Source: JAQBGV01 sp032128395
Lineage (GTDB): Bacteria > Planctomycetota > UBA8108 > UBA1146
DNA: 31,853 nt
Direction of reading: 5' to 3'
NCBI GenBank assembly: GCA_032128395.1
Contig: JAQBGV010000111.1
Span: 1-31,853 of the forward strand
A model generated the notes under the pieces. It searched no databases and had not been told where the DNA came from. It saw only the letters and a list, made by a program, of their open reading frames with translations. Position 1 is the first letter of the stretch, and each line of letters begins with the position of its first letter. Below, piece after piece: positions 14,946-22,559 of the stretch. A program made the position numbers and the translations under genes.

Positions 14946-15886
14946 TAGGTCAGCTCCGCACGAACCCGCTCGAGGAGACGTTTCGTCGCCAGGATTCCTT
15001 CGCGCTCGGAGAGCCCATCGCCTTCATACTCGATCCCCAGGTAGCCACGATACCCGGCCTCGAGCACGATCCCTAGCATCCGCCGATAGTCGGTCCGGAT
15101 CTCGTTCCCCGAATCGTCGAACTCGTGCGACTTCGCGCTGACCGCCTTCGCGAACGGCATCAGCTCCTCGACCCCCCGGTAACGGTCGTACGACTTCCCG
15201 TTCCCGAGATCGAAATTGCCGAAGTCGGGAAGGGTCCCGCAGCGCGGGTGACCGACGGTGAGCATCACCTCGGAGAGCCAGGAGCCGTCGGATGAGTGTC
15301 CTCCGTGATTCTCGACGATCACGTTCAGGTCGAGGGCGTCCCCGAGTTCGGTCAAGCGCCGTAGCCCGTCCGCCGCGAGCCGGACCTGCTCGTCCCGCGA
15401 TCCGCTACTCGCCGCGTTCACTCGGATCGAGTGGCAGCCGAGGGATTTTGCCGCGTGGAGCCACTTGCGGTGATTCTCGACCGCCTGCCCGCGGGCCGTC
15501 GCGTCAGGATCCCCGAGGTTCCCCTCGCCATCGCACATGATGAGCAGGCTCTTCACGCCGCAGTCGGCACCGGTCGCCCGGAGCGCGGCCAGATACTTCT
15601 CGTCGGTCACCTGCTCCTTGAAGAACGAGTTCACGTACTCGACGGCATCGAGACCGTAGTCATCGCGCGCGGCGCGAACGAATCCCGGAGTATCGAGTTC
15701 CCCCGCGCGGAGCGCTCGATGGAGCGACCACTGCGCGAGTGAAATCTTGAAGAGAGGCCCGGCGCCGCTCTGACGCGTCGCGGGCTCGCCCTCGGGTCGG
15801 GCACAACCTCCCGCCCCGAGCGCGGTTCCGATCGCGAGCGCGCCCTGCAGGAACCGGCGACGGTCGAGCGCTGGGGTTTCACTCAT
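14945..15886 (-). CDS. Exported sugar phosphate isomerase/epimerase, probable Tat lipoprotein (313 aa)
   Basis: The start is ATG 15886, overlapping the MFS stop by four bases (ATGA), with AAGGAG upstream. The Tat signal DRRRFLQGALAIGTALGAGG ends at lipobox cysteine C28. The remainder is a xylose-isomerase-like TIM barrel whose four metal ligands are visible in order: the Glu of VIVENHGGHS, the Asp of LPDFGNFDLG, the His of AKSHEFDD and the Glu of YLGIEYEGDG. Relatives include sugar isomerases, epimerases and enzymes that process 3-keto sugars formed by Gfo/Idh/MocA partners. The next gene downstream is such a partner, itself a predicted Tat lipoprotein, so the two probably work together at the same membrane face. 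Substrate not determined. Confidence 0.9.
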   Translation of the reverse strand: MSETPALDRRRFLQGALAIGTALGAGGCARPEGEPATRQSGAGPLFKISLAQWSLHRALRAGELDTPGFVRAARDDYGLDAVEYVNSFFKEQVTDEKYLAALRATGADCGVKSLLIMCDGEGNLGDPDATARGQAVENHRKWLHAAKSLGCHSIRVNAASSGSRDEQVRLAADGLRRLTELGDALDLNVIVENHGGHSSDGSWLSEVMLTVGHPRCGTLPDFGNFDLGNGKSYDRYRGVEELMPFAKAVSAKSHEFDDSGNEIRTDYRRMLGIVLEAGYRGYLGIEYEGDGLSEREGILATKRLLERVRAELT

Positions 15887-17238
15887 GCCGGGGCTCCTTC
15901 CACGGCGAGGGGCATCGCTTCGGGCGCGCGAGGGTGAAGACGGCCGCGGTAGAAGATCCCGAGGAGCGAGAGACAGGCGAGCGAGATCCACATCGGAACG
16001 GAGAAGAGTTTCGTGTAATCGATCGCTCCCCCTTCCGGGGTCGCCCACGCCGCCAACCAACCGGCGATCGGGCTCCCCACGATGATCCCGATGCCGACGA
16101 TCACCAAGTTGAACAGGCTCTGGGCGCTCGCACGGACGTCCGAGGTCGTCTCCTCGTCGACGACCATGAAGGCGACGAAGATGAAGCAGCCGAAGCAGAA
16201 GCCGTGGAGGGCCACTCCCGAGAGCAATACCGTCATCGCAGGGAGGGGGATCACATCGACGTAGGCGAACAGTGCCATCCGCGCGGCGTACGCGAGGAGA
16301 CCGACGGCGAGCAGCGTCTTCCTCGACACCCGCTTTCCGAAGAGCGCGATCGCCGCGAGGACCAGGATCTCGCACATCTGTCCGACCGTCATCAATCCGC
16401 CGCCGCCGACGCCGAAGATCGCCGTCGACCAACCGGGGGCCGTGAGTTGGCGCGCAGAGAGGAACTGATCGGTGTGGACGAAGTAGAGCTGGTGGACGCA
16501 ACTCATCGGCACCGCGAGGAGGAACAGCACCAGCAGCGGCTGCCGCTTCACTTCGGCGAGAGCCTCGAAGGTCGCGTTCGACTCATTTCCCGGACTCGGC
16601 GGAGTCCGCGGGAGGAAGAAGCAGTAGATTCCCATCGCGAGCCCGAGGACCGCGCTCAATCGGAAGCAGTCCGCCCTCCCCGCCGCTTGGGAAGCGAGAA
16701 GCTTCGCACCCGAGAGATCCGCCGGGGAATGTTGCAGTTTGAGCCACTGACCGACGGCGATACCGACGACGATCCAACCGAGGGTTCCCCACAAGCGCAC
16801 GCGTCCGAAATCCCGATCGCGATCGGGGATGTGGTGGAAGGCGAGCGAATTGGTCAGGGACAAGGTCGGCGCGTAGACCAGGCCGTACAGGAGAGAGAAG
16901 AGCAGGAATCCGGCAAAGGTGTCGATCGAGGCGAGGAACCAGATCAGACCCGCCCCGATCAGGTGACTGACCCCGAGAAATTTTTGCGTCGCGAAACGGC
17001 GATCCGCGAACTGCCCGGCGATGAACGGGCCGACGATCGCACCGACCGCGCCGGCGCTGAACATGTACCCGATCTTCTCGGCGGGGATCTTTCGATGGGT
17101 GTCGAGGAAGGTCCAGAGGAAGGGGAGCCAAGCCCCCCAGATCGCGTACTGGAGAAACATCATCAGCGACAGCCGCGCGTTCATCCCGAGTGGGAGCGGC
17201 GGCGCGCCAGTGGATGGCGTGCGGTCGGGACCGTCCAT
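15883..17238 (-). CDS. MFS permease of the nucleoside:H+ symporter-like type (451 aa)
   Basis: Major facilitator transporter with about twelve hydrophobic segments. The N-terminal block LMMFLQYAIWGAWLPFLWTF, then GYMFSAGAVGAIVGPFIAGQ and ADRRFATQKFLGVSH, resembles the NupG/XapB nucleoside permease family. Planctomycetes and Bacteroidetes use members of this family beside sugar-oxidation genes. The start ATG 17238 has AGGAGG three bases upstream. It is the first gene of a coupled run MFS - isomerase - oxidoreductase - ApbE, joined by 4-nt overlaps at two of three junctions. The substrate is more likely a sugar, keto-sugar or nucleoside-like compound than anything assignable from sequence. Confidence 0.88.
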   Translation of the reverse strand: MDGPDRTPSTGAPPLPLGMNARLSLMMFLQYAIWGAWLPFLWTFLDTHRKIPAEKIGYMFSAGAVGAIVGPFIAGQFADRRFATQKFLGVSHLIGAGLIWFLASIDTFAGFLLFSLLYGLVYAPTLSLTNSLAFHHIPDRDRDFGRVRLWGTLGWIVVGIAVGQWLKLQHSPADLSGAKLLASQAAGRADCFRLSAVLGLAMGIYCFFLPRTPPSPGNESNATFEALAEVKRQPLLVLFLLAVPMSCVHQLYFVHTDQFLSARQLTAPGWSTAIFGVGGGGLMTVGQMCEILVLAAIALFGKRVSRKTLLAVGLLAYAARMALFAYVDVIPLPAMTVLLSGVALHGFCFGCFIFVAFMVVDEETTSDVRASAQSLFNLVIVGIGIIVGSPIAGWLAAWATPEGGAIDYTKLFSVPMWISLACLSLLGIFYRGRLHPRAPEAMPLAVEGAPA

Positions 17239-17297
17239 CGTCCTCCTGGTGGGTCGTTTCCGGAGAGCATCAGATCGGGGCCAGGCTAGCCCAAACT

Positions 17298-17314
17298 CCC
17301 TGACCTGACCAGGG
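17298..17314 (-). terminator. Possible weak terminator hairpin
   Basis: On the minus strand CCCTG-GTCAGGT-CAGGG directly follows the stop of the 17315-18337 gene. The stem is only 5 bp and the following bases (AGTTTGGG) give a poor T-run, so this is tentative. Confidence 0.3.
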
Positions 17315-18337
17315 TTAGGAGCTCTGGGGGGAGACGGGACGGCCGCTCACGAGGCTCGCCTGCTCGGCAGCGAGAATCCGCGTGACCGCCGCCGCCTCAG
17401 CCAGAGTCGCCGCCGGTTCGCCACCCGAGGCGATCGTCTCGATCAGGTGGCGGATCTCGCGGTCGTAGCCGTCCCCAGGCGGGAGCTCGGGGTGCGCCGT
17501 CCCTCCTTCGCGGTGCACACGGACACGCGGTTCGGCGCCGATGTCGAACTCGACGATGGCCTCCTCGAAAGCGGCGCGATAGGTCATGCGAAACGGAGTC
17601 GACGGATCCGGGAGCCAGCCCCCCTCCGCCTCGACCAGGGCAGGGCGATCATCGAAGTGGTACCGGGTCGAGACGTGTCGGGTCGACCCGGTACTCTCGA
17701 CCGTGGTCGGGGTCCCGAAGACCCACGCGATGAAGTCGACATCGTGGATGTGCAGATCGACGAGCGCGTCGCCGGAGCGCCGCGGATCGAGGTAGAACTC
17801 GGGGGACCAGCTCGGCGGCGCGCCGGTGCGCAGGAGGGACAAGGTGGCGAGAGGACCGTACTCACCCCCGAGGATCGTCGCGCGCAACGAGTCCCACCCT
17901 GGCCAGAAACGCATGCACATCGCCGGCATGGCGATTCGCCCCGCGGCTCGCGCGGTTTCCGCCAGTGCCTCGATCGAGGAGACCTCGAGCGCGACCGGCT
18001 TCTCGATGAGGACGTGCTTGCCCGCACCGATCGCCTGCTCGGCCAGCTGGATGTGGGTGTCGGTCGGGGTGCAGATCACGACCAGATCGATCGCGTCGTC
18101 TCCGAAAAATGTCTCGAGAGTGTCCGGGACTCGGACCTCGGCGGGGTCGAAGAGCGGCTCATCCGCGGTGCTGGTGATGTTGCCCGCAACCCCGGCGTCG
18201 CCGCGACGGCGTTGCTCGCTCTGATCCCAGACCGCGATGGTTCGGCAGTCGACCCCGTCGCGCGCGGCGGATCGCAGGGCACGCAAGTGGACCCCGCCCA
18301 TGAACCCGAGACCGATCACCCCCACTCCGACCGTCAC
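17315..18337 (-). CDS. Cytoplasmic Gfo/Idh/MocA family oxidoreductase (340 aa)
   Basis: The start is GTG 18337, overlapping the previous stop by four bases (GTGA). The protein begins directly with the Rossmann motif (GVGVIGLGFMGGVHLRAL), so unlike the other four members here it has no signal and acts in the cytoplasm. The signature HVLIEKPVALE is intact, and the substrate motif GDALVDLHIHDVDFIAWVFG fits the active dehydrogenase pattern with the catalytic His and Asp. Length is normal for inositol- and sugar-dehydrogenase relatives (about 340). It follows the DUF3293-isomerase gene and is probably the intracellular oxidation step of the same sugar pathway. Substrate unknown. Confidence 0.9.
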   Translation of the reverse strand: MTVGVGVIGLGFMGGVHLRALRSAARDGVDCRTIAVWDQSEQRRRGDAGVAGNITSTADEPLFDPAEVRVPDTLETFFGDDAIDLVVICTPTDTHIQLAEQAIGAGKHVLIEKPVALEVSSIEALAETARAAGRIAMPAMCMRFWPGWDSLRATILGGEYGPLATLSLLRTGAPPSWSPEFYLDPRRSGDALVDLHIHDVDFIAWVFGTPTTVESTGSTRHVSTRYHFDDRPALVEAEGGWLPDPSTPFRMTYRAAFEEAIVEFDIGAEPRVRVHREGGTAHPELPPGDGYDREIRHLIETIASGGEPAATLAEAAAVTRILAAEQASLVSGRPVSPQSS

Positions 18338-19617
18338 GAGGGGACCTTCTGCCCCAGTTCGGCGAGGGTCTGCCGCACCAGCGCGACCGCAGTGCGCACA
18401 TCGATCAACCGGTCCTCCCCCGCTTCTCGTTCGATGACCAGATCGACCTGCGGATCGAGCGCCGAGATGATCCCGAGGAATCGGCGCCAGTCGACCGCAC
18501 CACCCCCCGCGACCACTTCGGTCCCCCACTCCCCCGCCTTGGTCGCCGGCAGCGCATCCTTGATGTGCACCTGGGCGATCCGCGGGGCGAGCGCGCGGAC
18601 CGCATCGATCGGCTCCCCCATCCCGTACAAGATCATGTTCGCGGGGTCGAAATTCACGCCGACGTCGGGGCGGTCGAGCTCACGGAGCGCCGCCGTCAAG
18701 GTCGCCGCCGTCTCTTGCCCGGTCTCGAATGCGATCCGAACCCCCGCCGCGGCGAAGATGTCCACGACTTCCCGCAGGCGCTCGATCATCCGAGCGCGGA
18801 GCGGGTCGTCCGACTCGTGGGGGATGAATCCCGCATGGAACGTGACGAGGGGAAGCGACAGCTCGCGCGCGATGCGAGCGCACTCCTCCGCCCCGAGTCG
18901 GTTCGTGTCCCAGTGCTCATCGGGGCGCAGGCCCCCCGTCTCGCGGATCGCGGCGAGGGTCGAGTAGTCCTCGCCGCGGGTCGCCATCATGCCGCTGACC
19001 ATCGCGATGCCAGCGTCTGCGAATTCTCGACGCGTCTCCTCGACCTCCCAGCCGTCCCGCAAGGGTCCGAGCGCGAGCTGAACCGCGGTGACCCCGGAGT
19101 TGCGCACCTTCTTCACGAGGTCCGCCGGACCTGATGGGGAGAGTGACCAGCTGCATACTGCGAGTCGCATCGGCTCGGATCCTCTGTTCTCGGGGGCGGG
19201 GGTCGGGGTGGGAGGAACGGCGACGATGCGCCAGGTACGCTCCCCCCACTCGTAGATCGCATTCTGCGAGAAGGACCGCGCGAGTTCCAGGACCTCGGCG
19301 AGCGGCGCACCCACCACCGCGAAGGATGGCTCGCGCCACCTCCCCACTCCATCGTGACCGACCGCGGTGAATCGTTTCCAGCGGCGACGGTCGATCTGCC
19401 TCGCGAGAGTATCCATTCGCTGACGATTCTCTGCCTCGTCGAGCACCTCCGAGCGGGGGTTGCAGGCGGTGATCACATGGCCGTGCGGACGCAGGGCGGA
19501 GGGGACCATGGGGGGATTCCGCCTCGCAACCGGAGGGAATACGAAACGCGCATCGCCGAGCTCGACCTCGATCCACGCCGCCTGGTAGGCCCGCCAGAGG
19601 TCGTTCTGGGCGTTCAC
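18334..19617 (-). CDS. DUF3293 - sugar isomerase (xylose-isomerase-like TIM barrel) fusion (427 aa)
   Basis: GTG 19617 overlaps the MBL gene stop (GTGA), and the frame is open to 18334. Residues about 1-135 match the DUF3293 pattern: LWRAYQAAWIEV, HVITACNPRSE, NRQRMDTLARQI, then EPSFAVVG and LARSFSQNAIYEW. A Pro-rich linker (PPTPTPAPENRG) leads into an isomerase/epimerase barrel starting at M150. Its metal ligands lie in IAFETGQE, GVNFDPANM, AQVHIKDA and DLVIEREAG. No stop separates the two parts, so read-through makes a fusion. An internal start at ATG 19170 could also produce the isomerase alone, but its ribosome binding site is weak. No signal peptide, so it is cytoplasmic. DUF3293 has no assigned function. 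Confidence 0.8.
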   Translation of the reverse strand: MNAQNDLWRAYQAAWIEVELGDARFVFPPVARRNPPMVPSALRPHGHVITACNPRSEVLDEAENRQRMDTLARQIDRRRWKRFTAVGHDGVGRWREPSFAVVGAPLAEVLELARSFSQNAIYEWGERTWRIVAVPPTPTPAPENRGSEPMRLAVCSWSLSPSGPADLVKKVRNSGVTAVQLALGPLRDGWEVEETRREFADAGIAMVSGMMATRGEDYSTLAAIRETGGLRPDEHWDTNRLGAEECARIARELSLPLVTFHAGFIPHESDDPLRARMIERLREVVDIFAAAGVRIAFETGQETAATLTAALRELDRPDVGVNFDPANMILYGMGEPIDAVRALAPRIAQVHIKDALPATKAGEWGTEVVAGGGAVDWRRFLGIISALDPQVDLVIEREAGEDRLIDVRTAVALVRQTLAELGQKVPS

Positions 19618-21050
19618 GACCGTGGCTCGGGAGAGTCGACCGGCTCCCCGATCCCCTTCACGACCGCGTCGAACCCATCGTTCACCAGCGTCCCGCGAAA
19701 AGCCTCGAGCATCGCTGGCTCGCCGTGCACCAGCGAGACGCGGCGCGCTGCGGTCGCGTGCACCCACGCGCGCAGATCGTCCTGATCGCCGTGGGCGGAG
19801 AATCCGCCGATCGTATCGATCGACGCCCGCACCCTCGCACGTCGCCCGTAGATGCGGACCTCTTTCGCGCCATCGACCAACCGCCGACCGAGTCCGCCGT
19901 CCGCCTGGTACCCGACGATCACCACCGCAGTCCGCGGGTCGGGGAGGTGATGGGCGAGGTGGTGGAGGATGCGACCGCCCGTGCACATCCCGCTCCCGGC
20001 GATGATCACCGCCGGTCCATCGAGCGTGTTCAGCCGCTTCGAGTCCTGCGGTTTGCGGGTGAATGACAGCGCGGGGAACCGGAATGGGTTCGGGTCCGAC
20101 GTCAGGCGCTCCGCTGCGGCCTCGTCGTAGAGGTGTCGGTGGCGCAAGAAGATCTCGGTCGCATCGATCGCGAGAGGGCTGTCGACGACGATCGGCGCTC
20201 CGGCAAGCTTGGTTTTCTCCCACAGGTCGAAGAGCACGAACAGGAGCTCCTGAGTTCGTTCGAGAGCGAAGCTCGGGATCAGCACTTTTCCGCCGGCGCG
20301 GACGGTCGAGAGGACCACCTCGCCGAGCTCTGCGATGCTCGCGCGCATGTCGCGGTGGTCACGGCCCCCGTAGGTCGACTCGCAGATCGCCAGGTCCGCG
20401 GCGGGTGGTGGGGTCGGATCGCGCACGATCGGTTTTCCCGGGTTCCCGATGTCGCCGGAGAAGACCCATCGGTGCCCGGGTCCATCATCGATCTCGAGGA
20501 GGATGCTCGCGGAGCCGAGGATGTGCCCCGCATCGATGAAGGAGAGACCGATCCCGGGGTGCACCTCGCCGCGCGGCCCATAGTCGCGGTTGTCGATGAA
20601 CTGCCCGAGGGCGCGCTCGACATCTTTCTCCTCGAAGAGCGGGACCGGGGCGGGGCCGCGGCCACTCCGCCTCCTCCAATGCTCGAAGTCGTCGTGGGCG
20701 ATCTTGGCGGCATCGAGCAGGACCACCTCGGCGAGGTCCTTGGTCGCTCGAGTCGCGTGGATCGGACCGCGAAACCCCTCCTTCACCAGCCGAGGGATCC
20801 GACCGCAGTGGTCGAGGTGCGCGTGACTGAGCATGACCGCGTCGATCTGTGCGGGATCGAAAGGGAACGGGGCGCGGTTCTTCCGCACCGAGTCGCGCCC
20901 CTGGAAGTACCCGCAGTCGAGGAGGAATCGCATCCCACGCGCCTCGACGAGATGGCAGGAGCCGGTGACCCCCCCCGCCGCGCCGAAGTGGCGGAGCCTC
21001 GGAGCCCCGACCTCTCCCCGCCCCGCTCCGCCGACGACGTGACGCGCCAT
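19614..21050 (-). CDS. Metallo-beta-lactamase / beta-CASP RNA-specificity nuclease (478 aa)
   Basis: MBL-fold RNA exo/endonuclease of the CPSF73-like group, acting in the cytoplasm. Visible motifs are FGAAGGVTGSCHLVE (24-36), the zinc motif SHAHLDH (75-81), FIDAGHILGSAS, VFSGDIGNPG, the beta-CASP ESTYGGRDHRD and LIPSFALERTQELL, GSGMCTGGRILHHL and GGFSAHGDQDDL, ending in a VSLVHGEP block. All metal ligands expected of an active enzyme appear present. The start ATG 21050 has GGAGGAG close upstream. It heads a three-gene unit with two sugar-metabolism genes joined by GTGA overlaps, an unexpected partnership. The tRNA-Asp gene lies 180 bases upstream in the same direction. Confidence 0.92.
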   Translation of the reverse strand: MARHVVGGAGRGEVGAPRLRHFGAAGGVTGSCHLVEARGMRFLLDCGYFQGRDSVRKNRAPFPFDPAQIDAVMLSHAHLDHCGRIPRLVKEGFRGPIHATRATKDLAEVVLLDAAKIAHDDFEHWRRRSGRGPAPVPLFEEKDVERALGQFIDNRDYGPRGEVHPGIGLSFIDAGHILGSASILLEIDDGPGHRWVFSGDIGNPGKPIVRDPTPPPAADLAICESTYGGRDHRDMRASIAELGEVVLSTVRAGGKVLIPSFALERTQELLFVLFDLWEKTKLAGAPIVVDSPLAIDATEIFLRHRHLYDEAAAERLTSDPNPFRFPALSFTRKPQDSKRLNTLDGPAVIIAGSGMCTGGRILHHLAHHLPDPRTAVVIVGYQADGGLGRRLVDGAKEVRIYGRRARVRASIDTIGGFSAHGDQDDLRAWVHATAARRVSLVHGEPAMLEAFRGTLVNDGFDAVVKGIGEPVDSPEPRS

Positions 21051-21180
21051 CTCTCCTCCGCTCCGACGGCGGACCCCGGCCGCCGAGCGGAACACCCTAC
21101 TCCGGGTGCCGCGGGCCAGGAAAGCCAGACCCGGGATGGGGAGTCTCGATTGCTGACTTGAAGTTGGCTCTGGAGTGGGC

Positions 21181-21220
21181 GGGAGCGACGGGCGACGGGG
21201 CGAGAGCGAAGAGCGCTCCC
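21181..21220 (-). terminator. Possible hairpin downstream of tRNA-Asp
   Basis: GGGAGCG (21181-21187) can pair with CGCTCCC (21214-21220) over a long GC-rich loop, just past the tRNA trailer stem. There is no T-run, so a terminator role is uncertain. Confidence 0.3.
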
Positions 21221-21325
<105 letters not shown>

Positions 21326-21378
21326 CGGGAAATGGGGCGATAGGGTGGACAATCGCCCGCTCCCCCATCGGACTGCGA

Positions 21379-21406
21379 AGAATATCTCGGGGCCGGGATC
21401 TGTCAA
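21379..21406 (-). promoter_or_regulatory. Sigma-70-type promoter of the tRNA-Asp gene
   Basis: On the minus strand a consensus -35 TTGACA (21401-21406) lies 16 bases before TATTCT (21379-21384). Transcription would start near 21372, giving a leader of about 60 nt. That leader contains a 7 bp hairpin (21335-21341 with 21352-21358) and the 13-nt half of the leader-trailer stem. Confidence 0.75.
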
Positions 21407-21446
21407 CCCGACGTGGCGGGGCTGCCTCGATCATCGGTCGAGCACT

Positions 21447-22373
21447 TCAGTCCGCCAACAACCCCACCAGGGCTTGGAGCATCCCCGAGTCGTAGATCCC
21501 CTCCTCCTTCCGAACCATCTCCTGGAGGACCTCGAAGGTGCCTCGGGGTTTCCCGCCGGTTCGGCCGGTCGATCTTCGATCGAAGGTGTCGACGATTCCG
21601 GCGAGGCGTACGGCCGGCGTCAGTCGGTCCTCCCTCAGCCCCCTCGGGAAACCGCTCCCGTCGATCCGCTCGTGGTGATTCAAGACTACGTCGCGGATCC
21701 CCGCGGTCAGCCACGGAGCTCGGGAGAGCATTCTCGCTCCCGCGAGCGGGTGCTCCTCGTAGCGGGCGCGTCGGATCGGATTCTCGGTCCGCGGGTCGGT
21801 GTCCTCTTCGTCCACGCCGAGGAGCCCGACGTCGTGGAGCAGGAGGCTCACCCCGAGTTCTTCGAGGTCGGGGAGTTCGAGGAAGCGGCCGAGCAGGAGC
21901 CCCTGGACGCAGACATGGACCGAGTGTTCGGCGAGGTTCGGGTGGCTCTCGAGGATCCCCGCCGTCGCAGAGAACCGGAAGGCGCACTCCTCCAAAATAT
22001 GGACAAGGGCCCCGACGAACGCTTGGGCGCATCCGTGGCTCTCCTGAGCTTCCGTGTTCCGGATGATGTGCTCCGTGGCGACCACTCCACGACGGGCGCA
22101 GTCGCGGAGCCGCACCGCTGGGTCGCCCGGTTCCGAGAGGATCTTCTCGAAAGAACCCCTGAGCAGCGGGAGGTATCCCTTGCTGTCGATGATCGGCGTG
22201 TACAGCTCGGTCTTCTCGCCTCCGTGGAGCTGGGAGATGTCATCCTCGCCCAGTCGGTCCCGGGTCGTTCGGAAGAGGATCAGGGCGTCCCCGAGCTGGA
22301 GATAGAGTGGGAACGGGAGGGACTCGGTCGGCTCCAGAGTCTCGATGAGTACCGGCAGGTGCGTGTCGAGCAT
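21447..22373 (-). CDS. HD-GYP-like phosphohydrolase domain protein (308 aa)
   Basis: Residues about 1-120 have no motif I recognise. Residues about 120-305 form an HD-GYP-type domain: LLLHDVGLLG (H180, D181), YEEHPLAGARML (H208), VVLNHHERIDGSGFPRGL (H233, H234) and AVRLAGIVDTFDRR. HD-GYP proteins hydrolyse cyclic-di-GMP. Here the GYP triplet reads GFP and the later D-x-L-T/R-P-Y block is altered (FDRRSTGRTG), so activity is likely but the variant is noted. No membrane segment or receiver domain is seen. The start ATG 22373 has GAGGAGG eight bases upstream. It is divergent from the dockerin-hydrolase gene with a 186-base gap that shows no clear promoter. Confidence 0.85.
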   Translation of the reverse strand: MLDTHLPVLIETLEPTESLPFPLYLQLGDALILFRTTRDRLGEDDISQLHGGEKTELYTPIIDSKGYLPLLRGSFEKILSEPGDPAVRLRDCARRGVVATEHIIRNTEAQESHGCAQAFVGALVHILEECAFRFSATAGILESHPNLAEHSVHVCVQGLLLGRFLELPDLEELGVSLLLHDVGLLGVDEEDTDPRTENPIRRARYEEHPLAGARMLSRAPWLTAGIRDVVLNHHERIDGSGFPRGLREDRLTPAVRLAGIVDTFDRRSTGRTGGKPRGTFEVLQEMVRKEEGIYDSGMLQALVGLLAD

Positions 22374-22559
22374 CCGAAAGGCCTCCTCTTCAGGAATATC
22401 GGCCGATGTGGCCTCCCCGGCGTATCCTCCTCGGCGATTTCACCGCCAGAACCTGCCAGGCCTTCCTTGGGAGCCCTCTCGGCGATACCCTTCCCTCGCG
22501 GCCCCACCTCCCAGGGGGCATTCGTGACCAACCCGAAGTGCTCTCGGAGGTGCTCTATC

